A DNA stretch of 64,000 nt from Candidatus Manganitrophus morganii (GTDB lineage: Bacteria; Nitrospirota; Nitrospiria; SBBL01; Manganitrophaceae), in assembly GCA_021651055.1 (NCBI GenBank), contig JAJHOH010000001.1, positions 2,728,001 through 2,792,000 on the forward strand, read 5' to 3'. The translations under genes were made by a program, and so were the position numbers. Below, piece after piece: positions 42,533-50,809 of the stretch; the first letter of the stretch is position 1; every line of letters starts with the position of its first letter. A model generated the notes under the pieces. That model worked only from the letters and a program-made list of their open reading frames with translations, had not been told where the DNA came from and ran no database searches.

Positions 42533-44458
42533 ATGAAACGACTCATTCCAATCCTTCTCCTTATCTCCCTCGGGCTTACCGGTTGCGGGAACTATAATCC
42601 TGTCGCTGTCGTTCAGTTCCTCGCGGCATCAAAATCAGACTCTGGAGATTCGGACGGCGGTTCACATTCCGGGAGCGCCGGCACCCCCCCAATCAATACG
42701 CCTCCGCCTTCCTCTTTTCCTCCGCCAGTTCAACTTCAATCGATTACGGTGGCTCCTTCAACGGCCTCAATTCCTAAAGGGAAATCACAGATGTACTCGG
42801 CCCAGGGAGCCTACTCTGACGGCACTACCAAAGAGATTACTTCCCTAGTCCAATGGAGAATCGAAGCGCCGACTTCGATTGGGTACTTCTCTGGAAGCGA
42901 AGCCAAAGGGACGGAACTTGGGACCGGAACAATTGAGGCAATTTTACAAGGTGTGACGGGTGCCGCCTCCCTTACGGTCCGGGAGCCGGAGCTTATTGCG
43001 TTCTCCGTCTCTCCGACGGACCAACGGATCGGTGTTGGATCCATCCATGACTTCGTAACAAACGGGTGGTTTACAGATTTTAGTTTCGATTATCCCACTC
43101 CAATAAGCTGCCGCTTGTCCGACGCTACGGTGGCAATCATCATTGAAGTCGGCGAGTCACACTGCCGTATTCAGGGTCTCTCGGCTGGAACGGCAACTTT
43201 ATCACTCTTTTCCGCGTCATCCGAATTTTCCGCTGATGCAACGATAGAAGTTCTGCCGTTGACTCCTTTCGGCAGTCGTGCGGCCCACTGGACCCCGGAG
43301 ATGAAAATCGGCGTGGATGAGACGGGCGCTCCCGTTGTTGTCTTCAGAGTTCCGTTTGACGGAACGGGTGATCTTTTTTGGTCGCGCCGCGCCGAAGATG
43401 GCAATTGGTCTGCACAGGCGACGATCTCTGCGAAGCCGGTAGGAGGATGGGAGTCGTTCGTCATGGATCTGGCACTGGACGGCTCGATCCTTTTAGTTGG
43501 AACCGGTGCACATGGCATTTACAGCACCCAGTACCTGCCGGGGCAGGGGTGGCAGGAACTCGAGACTGTCTCGGAAAAAACTCTTGTCCCTTTCGAATTT
43601 GGGGGTGCGTTCGAGGTTGGTTACGACGCGGAAGGGAACGGCATTGCCATGTGGACTGATGACGCAAATATCTTCTCGAGTGAGTACCATGCCGGTTCAG
43701 GGTGGAGCGCGCCGGTGGATTGGGGATCTGGCTATTACCCGGTTCTAGCAATGAACGAGTCGGGAAAAGCCATTCTAGTCTGGCACAAATTCACCGGTAT
43801 TGTTTCGGGAGATGGTTTTGATGCCCCCATCCATAGACCGTATGCAGTAACCTATACAGTGGGGACAGGCTGGACTGTACCGGTTGTATTAGATTCGTTC
43901 GATTTTGCCAGCAATCCAACCGCAGCGATGAACGAGTCCGGGGAGGCGATTGCTGTTTGGCAACGGGTCCATTCCTATGAAATTCTGACTTCCCGCCTGC
44001 TTGCGGACGGAAGCTGGACTCCGGCAGAGGTGTTGTCGGATGATCTCATGCCGTGTGTCGGAAGCGTTGCAATCGATGTGCAAGGAAACGTCCTTCTTCT
44101 CTGTAATCGTTCATATCGCTACCTTGTTGGTTCGGGCTGGCAAGCGCCGGCCTCAATAGAGATTCCAATCCCTGGTCAATTGGAAGTTGATCGTCAAGGG
44201 GATACCGTGATCGTCTGGCCCTATGGATCGCCCGAGGGACCGGAAGTTAAAATAAGCCGCTTTGACCATGTCCACGGATGGCAACCCGACGAGACACTCG
44301 CAATCCCACGTGGCGGCACCACTCGCATTCCCTTTGCGATGAATTCTGCTGGAAATGCCGCGATGGCCTGGGCATCCAACTTTCAACTTTGGAATTCTGG
44401 AAGAAAAGTATTTGAGGATTATCACGAAATTTATATCCAGACAGTCCCGTCTGATTAG
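42533..44458 (+). CDS. Large lipoprotein with Ig-like (Big) domain and repetitive beta-strand region, paralogue 1
   Basis: The lipobox is SLGLTGC (about residue 18), followed by NYNPVAVVQFLAASKSDSG and a Ser/Pro linker. A Big-type domain spans about 65-160 (LQSITVAPSTASIPKGKSQMYSAQGAYSDGTTKEITSLVQW). A second Ig-like segment follows, then about 350 residues of repeats with GTGD-, SGEAIAVWQ- and GWTVPV-type motifs, suggesting a propeller or sialidase-like fold. ATG 42533 lacks a ribosome site. TTG 42506 is an alternative, just after a CCGGAG/CTCCGG hairpin. The next gene encodes a clear relative. Confidence 0.78.
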   Translation: MKRLIPILLLISLGLTGCGNYNPVAVVQFLAASKSDSGDSDGGSHSGSAGTPPINTPPPSSFPPPVQLQSITVAPSTASIPKGKSQMYSAQGAYSDGTTKEITSLVQWRIEAPTSIGYFSGSEAKGTELGTGTIEAILQGVTGAASLTVREPELIAFSVSPTDQRIGVGSIHDFVTNGWFTDFSFDYPTPISCRLSDATVAIIIEVGESHCRIQGLSAGTATLSLFSASSEFSADATIEVLPLTPFGSRAAHWTPEMKIGVDETGAPVVVFRVPFDGTGDLFWSRRAEDGNWSAQATISAKPVGGWESFVMDLALDGSILLVGTGAHGIYSTQYLPGQGWQELETVSEKTLVPFEFGGAFEVGYDAEGNGIAMWTDDANIFSSEYHAGSGWSAPVDWGSGYYPVLAMNESGKAILVWHKFTGIVSGDGFDAPIHRPYAVTYTVGTGWTVPVVLDSFDFASNPTAAMNESGEAIAVWQRVHSYEILTSRLLADGSWTPAEVLSDDLMPCVGSVAIDVQGNVLLLCNRSYRYLVGSGWQAPASIEIPIPGQLEVDRQGDTVIVWPYGSPEGPEVKISRFDHVHGWQPDETLAIPRGGTTRIPFAMNSAGNAAMAWASNFQLWNSGRKVFEDYHEIYIQTVPSD

Positions 44459-44476
44459 TCGCCGCGGGAGTACTTC

Positions 44477-46330
44477 ATGAAACGTTTTATTCCAATCGTC
44501 CTGTTTTTTTTAATAAGCTTATCAGGTTGCGGAAATTACAACCCCATTTCTATTGTTCAGTTCGTCGCAACCGGATCAAAATCCGACTCAGGGAATTCGG
44601 ACAGCAGCTCAGGTTCCAGCGGGTCGGGAGGCGGTGCCCCCGTCATACCAGGGCGTTCTCTCAAAGCGCTCTCTATAAAACCGGAGAATCCCTCTGTTCC
44701 GTTGGGTAGGCATCTTTTGTTCTCGGCGGTGGGTACTTACTCAGATGGCACAACAGAGGATGTGACTCAGCTTGTCATTTGGAATGCGGATAGTTCGCAA
44801 CCCGTGGCCGATTTCTTAAGCGAACCTATTGCGGCCCGCCCAGGTGTTCTGCGCAGTAGTGGCATCGGAACATCGACCATCACCGCCTTCTATCAGGGAG
44901 TGGTGGCTTCAACACTGCTTATTGTCACCGAGCCGGAGGTGGAACGAATTGATATTACATTGCCAAATTCTAAAATTCAGATTGCGGTCGGAGCGAAATT
45001 TCAGGTCTTTGCTTCGGGCTGGTATACGAACCAGGAGAATCGCCCAATAACCGACTCGATCCTCTGCAGCGTCGCTGACACCAGGATTGCTACCATCACC
45101 AGTACGCCTGAAGTAAATTGTATTATCTTTGGCTTAACTCCGGGCGCGACGGTACTGACGGTATTAGCCGACCACGCCACGCTCGAAATCATACTTGAAG
45201 TCCTCCCGATCCAAACGTTAGATGCTCTCGATGAAGAAGGCATCGGAGGATCAATGATCGGTATCGATGAGGCTGGAAATATCCTGGTTGTTTGGCGGCG
45301 GTGGCCCTCCGAGCCCGGCCAGTTTCGCAGCAGCCGATATGATGTATCGAACAGTGTCTGGTCGGATTCAGGTTTGGTGGATACTGACCAAGGTTCAATC
45401 GATGATCTTAAATTTGCTATGAACAAAGCGGGACAGGCGTTGCTTGTATGGTCTGGTCCGCAGGGAGTCTTCAGCTCAGTTTATCTTCCTGGGTCTGGCT
45501 GGCAAGAAAAGAAAACAGTGACGGTCGACTCAAATGGGACTTTAGTCGATGTGAAGGTCGATCCGGATGGTAAAGGCGTTGTCGCTTGGTTGAATAGCAG
45601 CGGCATTTTTATTACTGAACAGATTTCCGGTTCCGGTTGGTCCACACCCTCCAATAGAGGTTCGGCTGTCTCCGCCTCCTTAGCCATGAATTCAGAGGGG
45701 GATGCCATCCTGGTTCGGCGGGATTCTTCCCTTTATGCGTCTTTCTTCAAAAAAGGGCTGGGGTGGCAGCCAGAAGTGGTTTTGTCCAACTCCCTTTCGA
45801 ATCAGTCACATCGGGTTGCCATGGATACTTTCGGAGGGATTGTCGTCTGGACAGAGGATTCTGGGATTAAGGCGGCCCGGTATGAACAGACTACCGGCTG
45901 GAAGCTGAGTGAGGCATTGAGCGGGGCCACTCCAGGTGGTTTTTTACCGTTCGCTCTCGCCGTCAGTCCAGGCGGGCATGTGATTGTGATGTGGCGGGAT
46001 CATGGTAATTCTACGTTGGTTTATTCCCTTTTCCATCCCGGGTTGGGTTGGCAGACTCCAGAAACCCTTGGATTCGGATTCGAGCCTTTTCAGGTCAGAA
46101 TGGATAAGGACGGAAATGTGCTTGCGACATGGACCTTCGGTCAGACGATTGGCATCAGTCGATATCGCCAGACAACCGGCTGGGAAGAAAATGAACTCCT
46201 TCCCAGTCTTCGAGGATACACCCTTGGACCCGCTTTGGAAATGAATGCCTCCGGTACTGCTGCAGTGATTTGGCCTCAGGGCGTGGACCTTTACCTTTAT
46301 CGCTTTCATTTCGATAGAGACAATCCATAA
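44477..46330 (+). CDS. Large lipoprotein with Ig-like (Big) domain, paralogue 2
   Basis: The N-terminus (MKRFIPIVLFFLISLSGCGNY then NPISIVQFVATGSKSDSG) is nearly the same as in the preceding gene, and the order of Big domain (LKALSIKPENPSVPLGRHLLFSAVGTYSDGTTEDVTQLVIW), second Ig-like segment and repeat region is identical. Sequence has diverged strongly after that. GGGAG lies 7 nt before ATG. The pair appears to be an old tandem duplication. Both genes look less GC-rich than their neighbours. Possible roles are adhesion or polysaccharide binding; the sequence does not say which. Confidence 0.8.
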   Translation: MKRFIPIVLFFLISLSGCGNYNPISIVQFVATGSKSDSGNSDSSSGSSGSGGGAPVIPGRSLKALSIKPENPSVPLGRHLLFSAVGTYSDGTTEDVTQLVIWNADSSQPVADFLSEPIAARPGVLRSSGIGTSTITAFYQGVVASTLLIVTEPEVERIDITLPNSKIQIAVGAKFQVFASGWYTNQENRPITDSILCSVADTRIATITSTPEVNCIIFGLTPGATVLTVLADHATLEIILEVLPIQTLDALDEEGIGGSMIGIDEAGNILVVWRRWPSEPGQFRSSRYDVSNSVWSDSGLVDTDQGSIDDLKFAMNKAGQALLVWSGPQGVFSSVYLPGSGWQEKKTVTVDSNGTLVDVKVDPDGKGVVAWLNSSGIFITEQISGSGWSTPSNRGSAVSASLAMNSEGDAILVRRDSSLYASFFKKGLGWQPEVVLSNSLSNQSHRVAMDTFGGIVVWTEDSGIKAARYEQTTGWKLSEALSGATPGGFLPFALAVSPGGHVIVMWRDHGNSTLVYSLFHPGLGWQTPETLGFGFEPFQVRMDKDGNVLATWTFGQTIGISRYRQTTGWEENELLPSLRGYTLGPALEMNASGTAAVIWPQGVDLYLYRFHFDRDNP

Positions 46331-46353
46331 GCCACTTCAGCCATCTCTCTTCG

Positions 46354-46971
46354 TCACCGCTCCTGTTTTTTCCGGGACGGATCTCGCGCGGGGTCTTTCT
46401 CCGGGAGGACGTCGCTGACCCACTCTCTTGTCTTCCAGCCGGGAACGGGGGTCTCGCAGCCGGCCTTGGGGACGAAGTCGGAGCGCTTCACCCGGTGCAT
46501 CTGGTGGATGTAGCGGGGACAGTTCGGGAAGACCTCGCGCGCCTTCACCCGGACGATGAACTGCGCTTCAGGATAGTCGGCCATCAGCGGATCGTTCGCG
46601 TCGATTGTCGCCTCGCCCTGCACCCGCATCCGGGTTTGGTTTTCGAAATCGATAAAGAGCATTCCGACCTGCCGGGTCGCGGCGATGTTCCCCATTGAAA
46701 GATACATCCCGTTGCCGTCATAGTTCGGAAAGGCCAACGTGCGGGGATCGACCACCCGGACGAACCCCGGCTCCCCCGCTTTGTAAGAGCAGGTCGGATG
46801 CCCGCGGTCATCGACCGTCGCCAGGAAGAACATATCGAGCCCCTGAATGAACTCGATATCCTCTTCATCGAAGCGGTCTCTCACGACCGCTTCGTCCAGC
46901 CGGTCGGCCATCCGGCGGGTGTCGAACTGCGCTTGCAACTTCCGGTGCCCCTCACGATAGATGTCGGACAT
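46354..46971 (-). CDS. Pyridoxamine 5'-phosphate oxidase-like (split-barrel) flavin-binding protein
   Basis: The split-barrel core is visible: DIEFIQGLDMFFLATVDDRGHPTCSYKAGEPGFVRVVDPRTLAFPNYDGNGMYLSMGNI and VGMLFIDFENQTRMRVQGEA. PNCPRYIHQMHRVKRS follows, as in the general-stress/nitroreductase-like branch. Such proteins bind FMN or F420; true PNPOx activity is not implied. AGGAGG precedes ATG 46971. Its 3' end faces the paralogous lipoprotein. Confidence 0.85.
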   Translation of the reverse strand: MSDIYREGHRKLQAQFDTRRMADRLDEAVVRDRFDEEDIEFIQGLDMFFLATVDDRGHPTCSYKAGEPGFVRVVDPRTLAFPNYDGNGMYLSMGNIAATRQVGMLFIDFENQTRMRVQGEATIDANDPLMADYPEAQFIVRVKAREVFPNCPRYIHQMHRVKRSDFVPKAGCETPVPGWKTREWVSDVLPEKDPARDPSRKKQER

Positions 46972-47055
46972 GGATTCCTCCTAAGGCAATTGAACTATCG
47001 TATATATCAGAGCGGCTTGATCGGCGTCAAGGGTTGGAAGAAAAGAACTGCGGCA

Positions 47056-47084
47056 TTGATCTCTTCCTCATAAAGACGTATACT
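47056..47084 (+). promoter_or_regulatory. Promoter of the outer-membrane barrel gene
   Basis: TTGATC (47056-47061), 17-nt spacer, TATACT (47079-47084). Confidence 0.65.
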
Positions 47085-47173
47085 CCCAGCGATTTTTAGC
47101 CGGTGCGAGTAAACAGCGCCTCGGTTTTCGCAAAGAGGATGTATAAAAATCAATGATCGGTCGGGGAGTCGAC

Positions 47174-47743
47174 ATGTTGTCTCAGCCTGCGTTGCTCATC
47201 AAGGGATTGCGTGCGATGTTTCTTCATTCGAAATGGTTCCTGGCCGGAGGGATCCTCTGTTTGCTCGTTGCCGCTCAACCCTCTTCGGCGCAGGAGGGCC
47301 CTTACCTCGGACTTCAAGCCGGTTATCAGACCTATCAGGGAGATCTCGACGGAAACGGCACGACGCTCGGCCTGCGCGGGGGGTATGCCTCTTCCACCCC
47401 GGTCTCCGTCGAGCTGCGGGCCGGTTACGGCGATTCAAGAAATTATCAGTTGGCCGCCGGGGTGGAATATGCCTTTTTTCAATTCGAAGGGTTTCGTCCC
47501 TATGTTCAGGTCGGCTGGGGGTGGTACGGCATCGAAGCGGAGCTTCTCTCGGATCAGGTTCGCCTAAAGGGGCACGGACCCGACATCGGCCTGGGGTTTG
47601 ATTACTTCAGCGACGCGCGGACTTCCATCGGCTTTGGAATTGCGGAGCGTTTCATCCGTTATGAATCGGACGACCCACGCGTCCGGGACAACATCGATGG
47701 CCGGATCCTTCTCCTCACCGCGCGATGGAATGTCTACTACTGA
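47174..47743 (+). CDS. Outer-membrane beta-barrel protein (OmpW/OmpA-like)
   Basis: An N-terminal signal region (KWFLAGGILCLLVAAQPSSAQ) is followed by eight-strand-like alternation: GPYLGLQAGYQTYQGDL, TTLGLRGGYASSTPVSVELRAGYGD, YQLAAGVEYAFFQFEGFRPYVQVGWGWYG, GLGFDYFSDARTSIGFGIAERF. It ends LLLTARWNVYY. GGGAG upstream of ATG 47174 supports this start; 47216 would also give a signal peptide. It has its own promoter and no partner genes. Confidence 0.8.
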   Translation: MLSQPALLIKGLRAMFLHSKWFLAGGILCLLVAAQPSSAQEGPYLGLQAGYQTYQGDLDGNGTTLGLRGGYASSTPVSVELRAGYGDSRNYQLAAGVEYAFFQFEGFRPYVQVGWGWYGIEAELLSDQVRLKGHGPDIGLGFDYFSDARTSIGFGIAERFIRYESDDPRVRDNIDGRILLLTARWNVYY

Positions 47744-47747
47744 ATGC

Positions 47748-47855
47748 AATTCGGAATTGGAATGTAAAGATCAATTCAGAGCGGAGAGATTAGAAGGTCT
47801 CGTGGACTTATCGGTTTTTTGAATTCTTAATCCGTCATTCCTAATTCTTAATCGG
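47748..47855. repeat. AATTAGGAATT-type dispersed repeat at convergent ends
   Basis: Units such as AATTCGGAATTGGAATG and the inverted ATTCCTAATTCTTAATC lie between the barrel gene and the HDOD gene. The last codons and stop of the HDOD gene (EPIKN) are made of this repeat. Confidence 0.65.
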
Positions 47856-49067
47856 TTCTTTTTCCTGCGTCGGTATTCCCTGGAAGTGCTCGGTGGCCCA
47901 GGCGAGGGCGGCGGTGTAGCATTCGGGGATCGCCAGCGCGTCGATCCCCAATTTTTGCGCCAGGGCTTCGAACGCTCCCCAGTTCGCTTCCAGGTAAGAG
48001 AGGCTGAGCCGGTGAAGATCGTTCAGCCGGCCTTCCCCCTCCCCGAGCAAAGCATTCTTAACGTCCTGCGCAATCGGCATTTCCTGCAACACCTCGGCCA
48101 TCGGCCGGTTCACCAGGCCGTCGATCAAAGAGAGCATCCCCATCAAGAAGAGATCTTCGGACCGATGGGTCATCCGGAACGTCGGGGCGAGCAGTTCCAG
48201 AAACCGGCCCCGCAAGGTCGATTGAAAGACCAGCTCGGGCGGCTTGTCCTTGGCGAGTCCGGCCATCGCAATGAAAGAGGCCCATCGCCGAAACCCGGTC
48301 TCTCCGAGCATGACGAGGGCATGTTTGATCGATTGGATCTCCATCTGCCAGCCGAAGAAGGCCGAATTCATATAGCGAAGGAGCTTGTAGGAGAGCGACA
48401 TTTCCAGTTTGAGGATTTTTTCAAGCTTGTCGAAATCGAGCTCGGGCCGCTGGATCTCTTCCAGAATCCGCAGGTAATTGAGCTTAAAGCCGGGGATCTC
48501 TTTCCCCGTCACCAGCACCGGCTTGCTGAAAAAACCCCCTTGGAAAAGATGCGCCCCCGCCGTCATCGCTTCTTCAAAAGCGGTGCGGCTTTCCAGCTTG
48601 GCGGCCAGGATCTGCGTCGCGCCGGTCAGCAGGCCTCGAATCCCCTTCTCCGGCGCGCCGTCGACTTTGATAATGTCGGCCAACGACAGCAGGCTGGCGT
48701 GTTGCGGCTGCAGGGCATAGGCGCCGAGGACCAGAGGGATCCCCGATTGCTTCAGGTTCCGGCAGGCGGTCAGCACCTCGGCGTCGGCCTCCATCTCTTC
48801 CAACAGCTCCACCGCCACCTGGCCCGCCGGCAGCACCGTCGCCGCCTCCTGCAGCAGGAGGTTGCGGGTCAGGGGAAGGAAGGCCTTTTTCCCCCCGCTG
48901 ATTTCGTTGATCCCAAGCAGATAAAGGGCGTCGGCCACTTTTGATGCCGCCTGGTCGGGGCTGATGCTCCCAACCGTCCCGCCGAGGCCGTCTCGAAAGT
49001 GCACTTCGTAGCCGACCACCTCCTCCATCCGATTGAAAATCGGATGCCGCACCAGATAAATGTTCAT
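47841..49067 (-). CDS. EAL-HDOD signalling protein (YuxH type)
   Basis: The N-terminal half is a degenerate EAL domain: NIYLVRHPIFNRMEEVVGYEVHFRDG and QGGFFSKPV near residue 195; the catalytic metal ligands of active phosphodiesterases are largely absent. The C-terminal half is an HDOD domain (LDKLEKILKLEMSLSYKLLRYMNSAFFG, IKHALVMLGETGFRRWAS, LFLMGMLSLIDGLV). These proteins act as non-enzymatic regulators in motility, competence or c-di-GMP pathways. GGGAG lies 8 nt before ATG 49067. A repeat provides its final codons. Confidence 0.88.
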   Translation of the reverse strand: MNIYLVRHPIFNRMEEVVGYEVHFRDGLGGTVGSISPDQAASKVADALYLLGINEISGGKKAFLPLTRNLLLQEAATVLPAGQVAVELLEEMEADAEVLTACRNLKQSGIPLVLGAYALQPQHASLLSLADIIKVDGAPEKGIRGLLTGATQILAAKLESRTAFEEAMTAGAHLFQGGFFSKPVLVTGKEIPGFKLNYLRILEEIQRPELDFDKLEKILKLEMSLSYKLLRYMNSAFFGWQMEIQSIKHALVMLGETGFRRWASFIAMAGLAKDKPPELVFQSTLRGRFLELLAPTFRMTHRSEDLFLMGMLSLIDGLVNRPMAEVLQEMPIAQDVKNALLGEGEGRLNDLHRLSLSYLEANWGAFEALAQKLGIDALAIPECYTAALAWATEHFQGIPTQEKEPIKN

Positions 49068-49279
49068 CACAATTCTCCCGATATTCCCTGCATGGATACC
49101 ATGCGAATGAAAAATCGTCAAATTACAACAAGAATGAAGAAGGAGCGTCGCTTCAATGAGGAATTGAAAATGACGAATGAGGAATGGGGGAGATCGTTCG
49201 AATTCCGAAAGTCAATTCCATGATTGACAAACGGAAAAAAATCGTGTTGTCTGAGAGAAACATCGAACCGGAGGTTTTT

Positions 49280-50611
49280 ATGACTTTTAGAGGGCCGATT
49301 GTTTGGGTTGCGCTGCTCGCGTTCCCCCTCCTCGCGGCGGGGCAGGACCAGGCGTTGATCCGCCAGCAGCTTGAAGAGGCGAACGTCTCCTTTTCCACCG
49401 CGGGATTCATCGAACAGATCCGGCGGGGAGAGGCGGAAACGGTCGACCTTTTTCTTCAGGCGGGAATGAATCCGAATGTCCAAGACAAAAGCGGCCGGAC
49501 GGCGTTGATCTGGGCGGCCGGAAACGGACATGTCGCCGTGGTCGAGCGGCTGCTCGACAGCGGCGCCGATCTCTGCGGCACCGGCAGCCGGGCGCAATCG
49601 GCGTTGGCCTGGGCCGCTTCCAACGGCCGAACCGACGCCGCGCGGGTTCTGCTCAAGGCCGGGGCGAGGGCGTGCGAAAAGGAGAAAAGGGGGATCACCT
49701 CGGTAACCGCCGCCGCGATGAACGGCTATGCCGACACCCTCCGGATGCTCCTCGAAAGAATCGACGATGTTCCCTATGAAGAAAAGGCGGTCGCATTTGC
49801 ATCGGCGGCCGAATCGGGCCATCTAGAGGTCCTTCGTCTTCTGCTCGACGCCGGCATCGATGCGGAGGCGCGGACCCCGAGTGGATCGACCGCCCTCGGC
49901 GCCGCGGCCCTTCGGGGCCGGGGGACGGCGGTGACGTTTCTTCTCGATCACGGCGCCAATCCCAATGCCTCGGTCGATCTTCATGGAACGGTGTTGGCGG
50001 CCGCCGCAAAGGGGGGCCGTCTCGATGTCGTCCGCCTTTTGCTGGAGCGGGGCGCGCGCGCTGACGGCGCGGCGCTTCGGGCGGCGGCGCAGGCGGGGGA
50101 TGCCGATATCGTCTCCCTTTTGCTCGACGCGGGGGCGCCTGTCGACGCCCGCGTCTTCGGCGGCGAAACCCCGCTGATCGAAGCGACGATGGCGCGCAAA
50201 ATAAACGTCGTTGATTTGCTGATCGAACGGGGCGCCGACGTCAACGCCAGGACCTTGACGGAGGAGTCGCCGCTTTTCATCGCCGCGAGCGGCGGCGATC
50301 CGGAAACGGCGGCGCTGCTCCTGGAGGGGGGCGCCGACGTTCATGCGCGGGGGAAAGAGGGGCAGACTCCCTTGATCGCGGCGGCGACGCACGGCCATAT
50401 GGAAATCGTCAGCCTGTTGAGCGCGCATGGCGCCCAAATCGACGTCGCCGACGACATGGGAAAAACGGCGCTCGTTCACGCCCGGGAGCGGGGCCACCGG
50501 GAGATCGTTCATCTGCTGATGAGCGCCAAGAAGGCGCCGGCGCCGGAGGGGTTGAATCTGGAGAGAATTAAAAATCCTTCTATTCAAGAATTTGAAATAA
50601 GAAACGATTAA
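49280..50611 (+). CDS. Exported ankyrin-repeat protein
   Basis: A signal peptide (VALLAFPLLAAGQ) is followed by an IR-QL-EEAN segment and then about eleven to twelve ankyrin repeats of 33 residues (for example SGRTALIWAAGNGHVAVVERLLDSGADL, EGQTPLIAAATHGHMEIVSLLSAHGAQI). Such repeats bind proteins. GGAGG lies 5 nt before ATG 49280; upstream in-frame Met codons sit in dispersed-repeat sequence and are rejected. No partner gene adjoins it. The C-terminal NPSIQEFEIRND contains repeat-derived codons. Confidence 0.88.
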   Translation: MTFRGPIVWVALLAFPLLAAGQDQALIRQQLEEANVSFSTAGFIEQIRRGEAETVDLFLQAGMNPNVQDKSGRTALIWAAGNGHVAVVERLLDSGADLCGTGSRAQSALAWAASNGRTDAARVLLKAGARACEKEKRGITSVTAAAMNGYADTLRMLLERIDDVPYEEKAVAFASAAESGHLEVLRLLLDAGIDAEARTPSGSTALGAAALRGRGTAVTFLLDHGANPNASVDLHGTVLAAAAKGGRLDVVRLLLERGARADGAALRAAAQAGDADIVSLLLDAGAPVDARVFGGETPLIEATMARKINVVDLLIERGADVNARTLTEESPLFIAASGGDPETAALLLEGGADVHARGKEGQTPLIAAATHGHMEIVSLLSAHGAQIDVADDMGKTALVHARERGHREIVHLLMSAKKAPAPEGLNLERIKNPSIQEFEIRND

Positions 50612-50639
50612 TACAACGCAAAAAATTGTGTTTGCCTTT

Positions 50640-50694
50640 GTAGGGGCGCAATTTATTGCGCCCTCCGGCTGGGCGTGATCAATCACGCCCCTAC
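50640..50694. repeat. GTAGGGGCG-type repeat, copy 4 (complete)
   Basis: Begins GTAGGGGCGCAAT and ends CACGCCCCTAC. Internally it has two hairpins, GGGGCGCAAT/ATTGCGCCC and GGGCGTGAT/ATCACGCCC. The ends pair with each other, so the whole 55 bp can also form one long hairpin. Confidence 0.85.
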
Positions 50695-50774
50695 ATAAAC
50701 CAGGTCACAAATATTTCCGCATTTGTATGAGATGGCCCGCTCGAATGTTCCAACACGCTTGATTCATCCCTCCA

Positions 50775-50803
50775 TTGATTCCCCCCTTTTCTAAGACTAT
50801 AAT
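50775..50803 (+). promoter_or_regulatory. Promoter implying a leaderless transcript
   Basis: TTGATT (50775-50780), 17-nt spacer, TATAAT (50798-50803). Start codon ATG 50810 lies 7 nt after the -10 box, where transcription should begin, and no ribosome site is present. Confidence 0.7.
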
Positions 50804-50809
50804 AAACCC

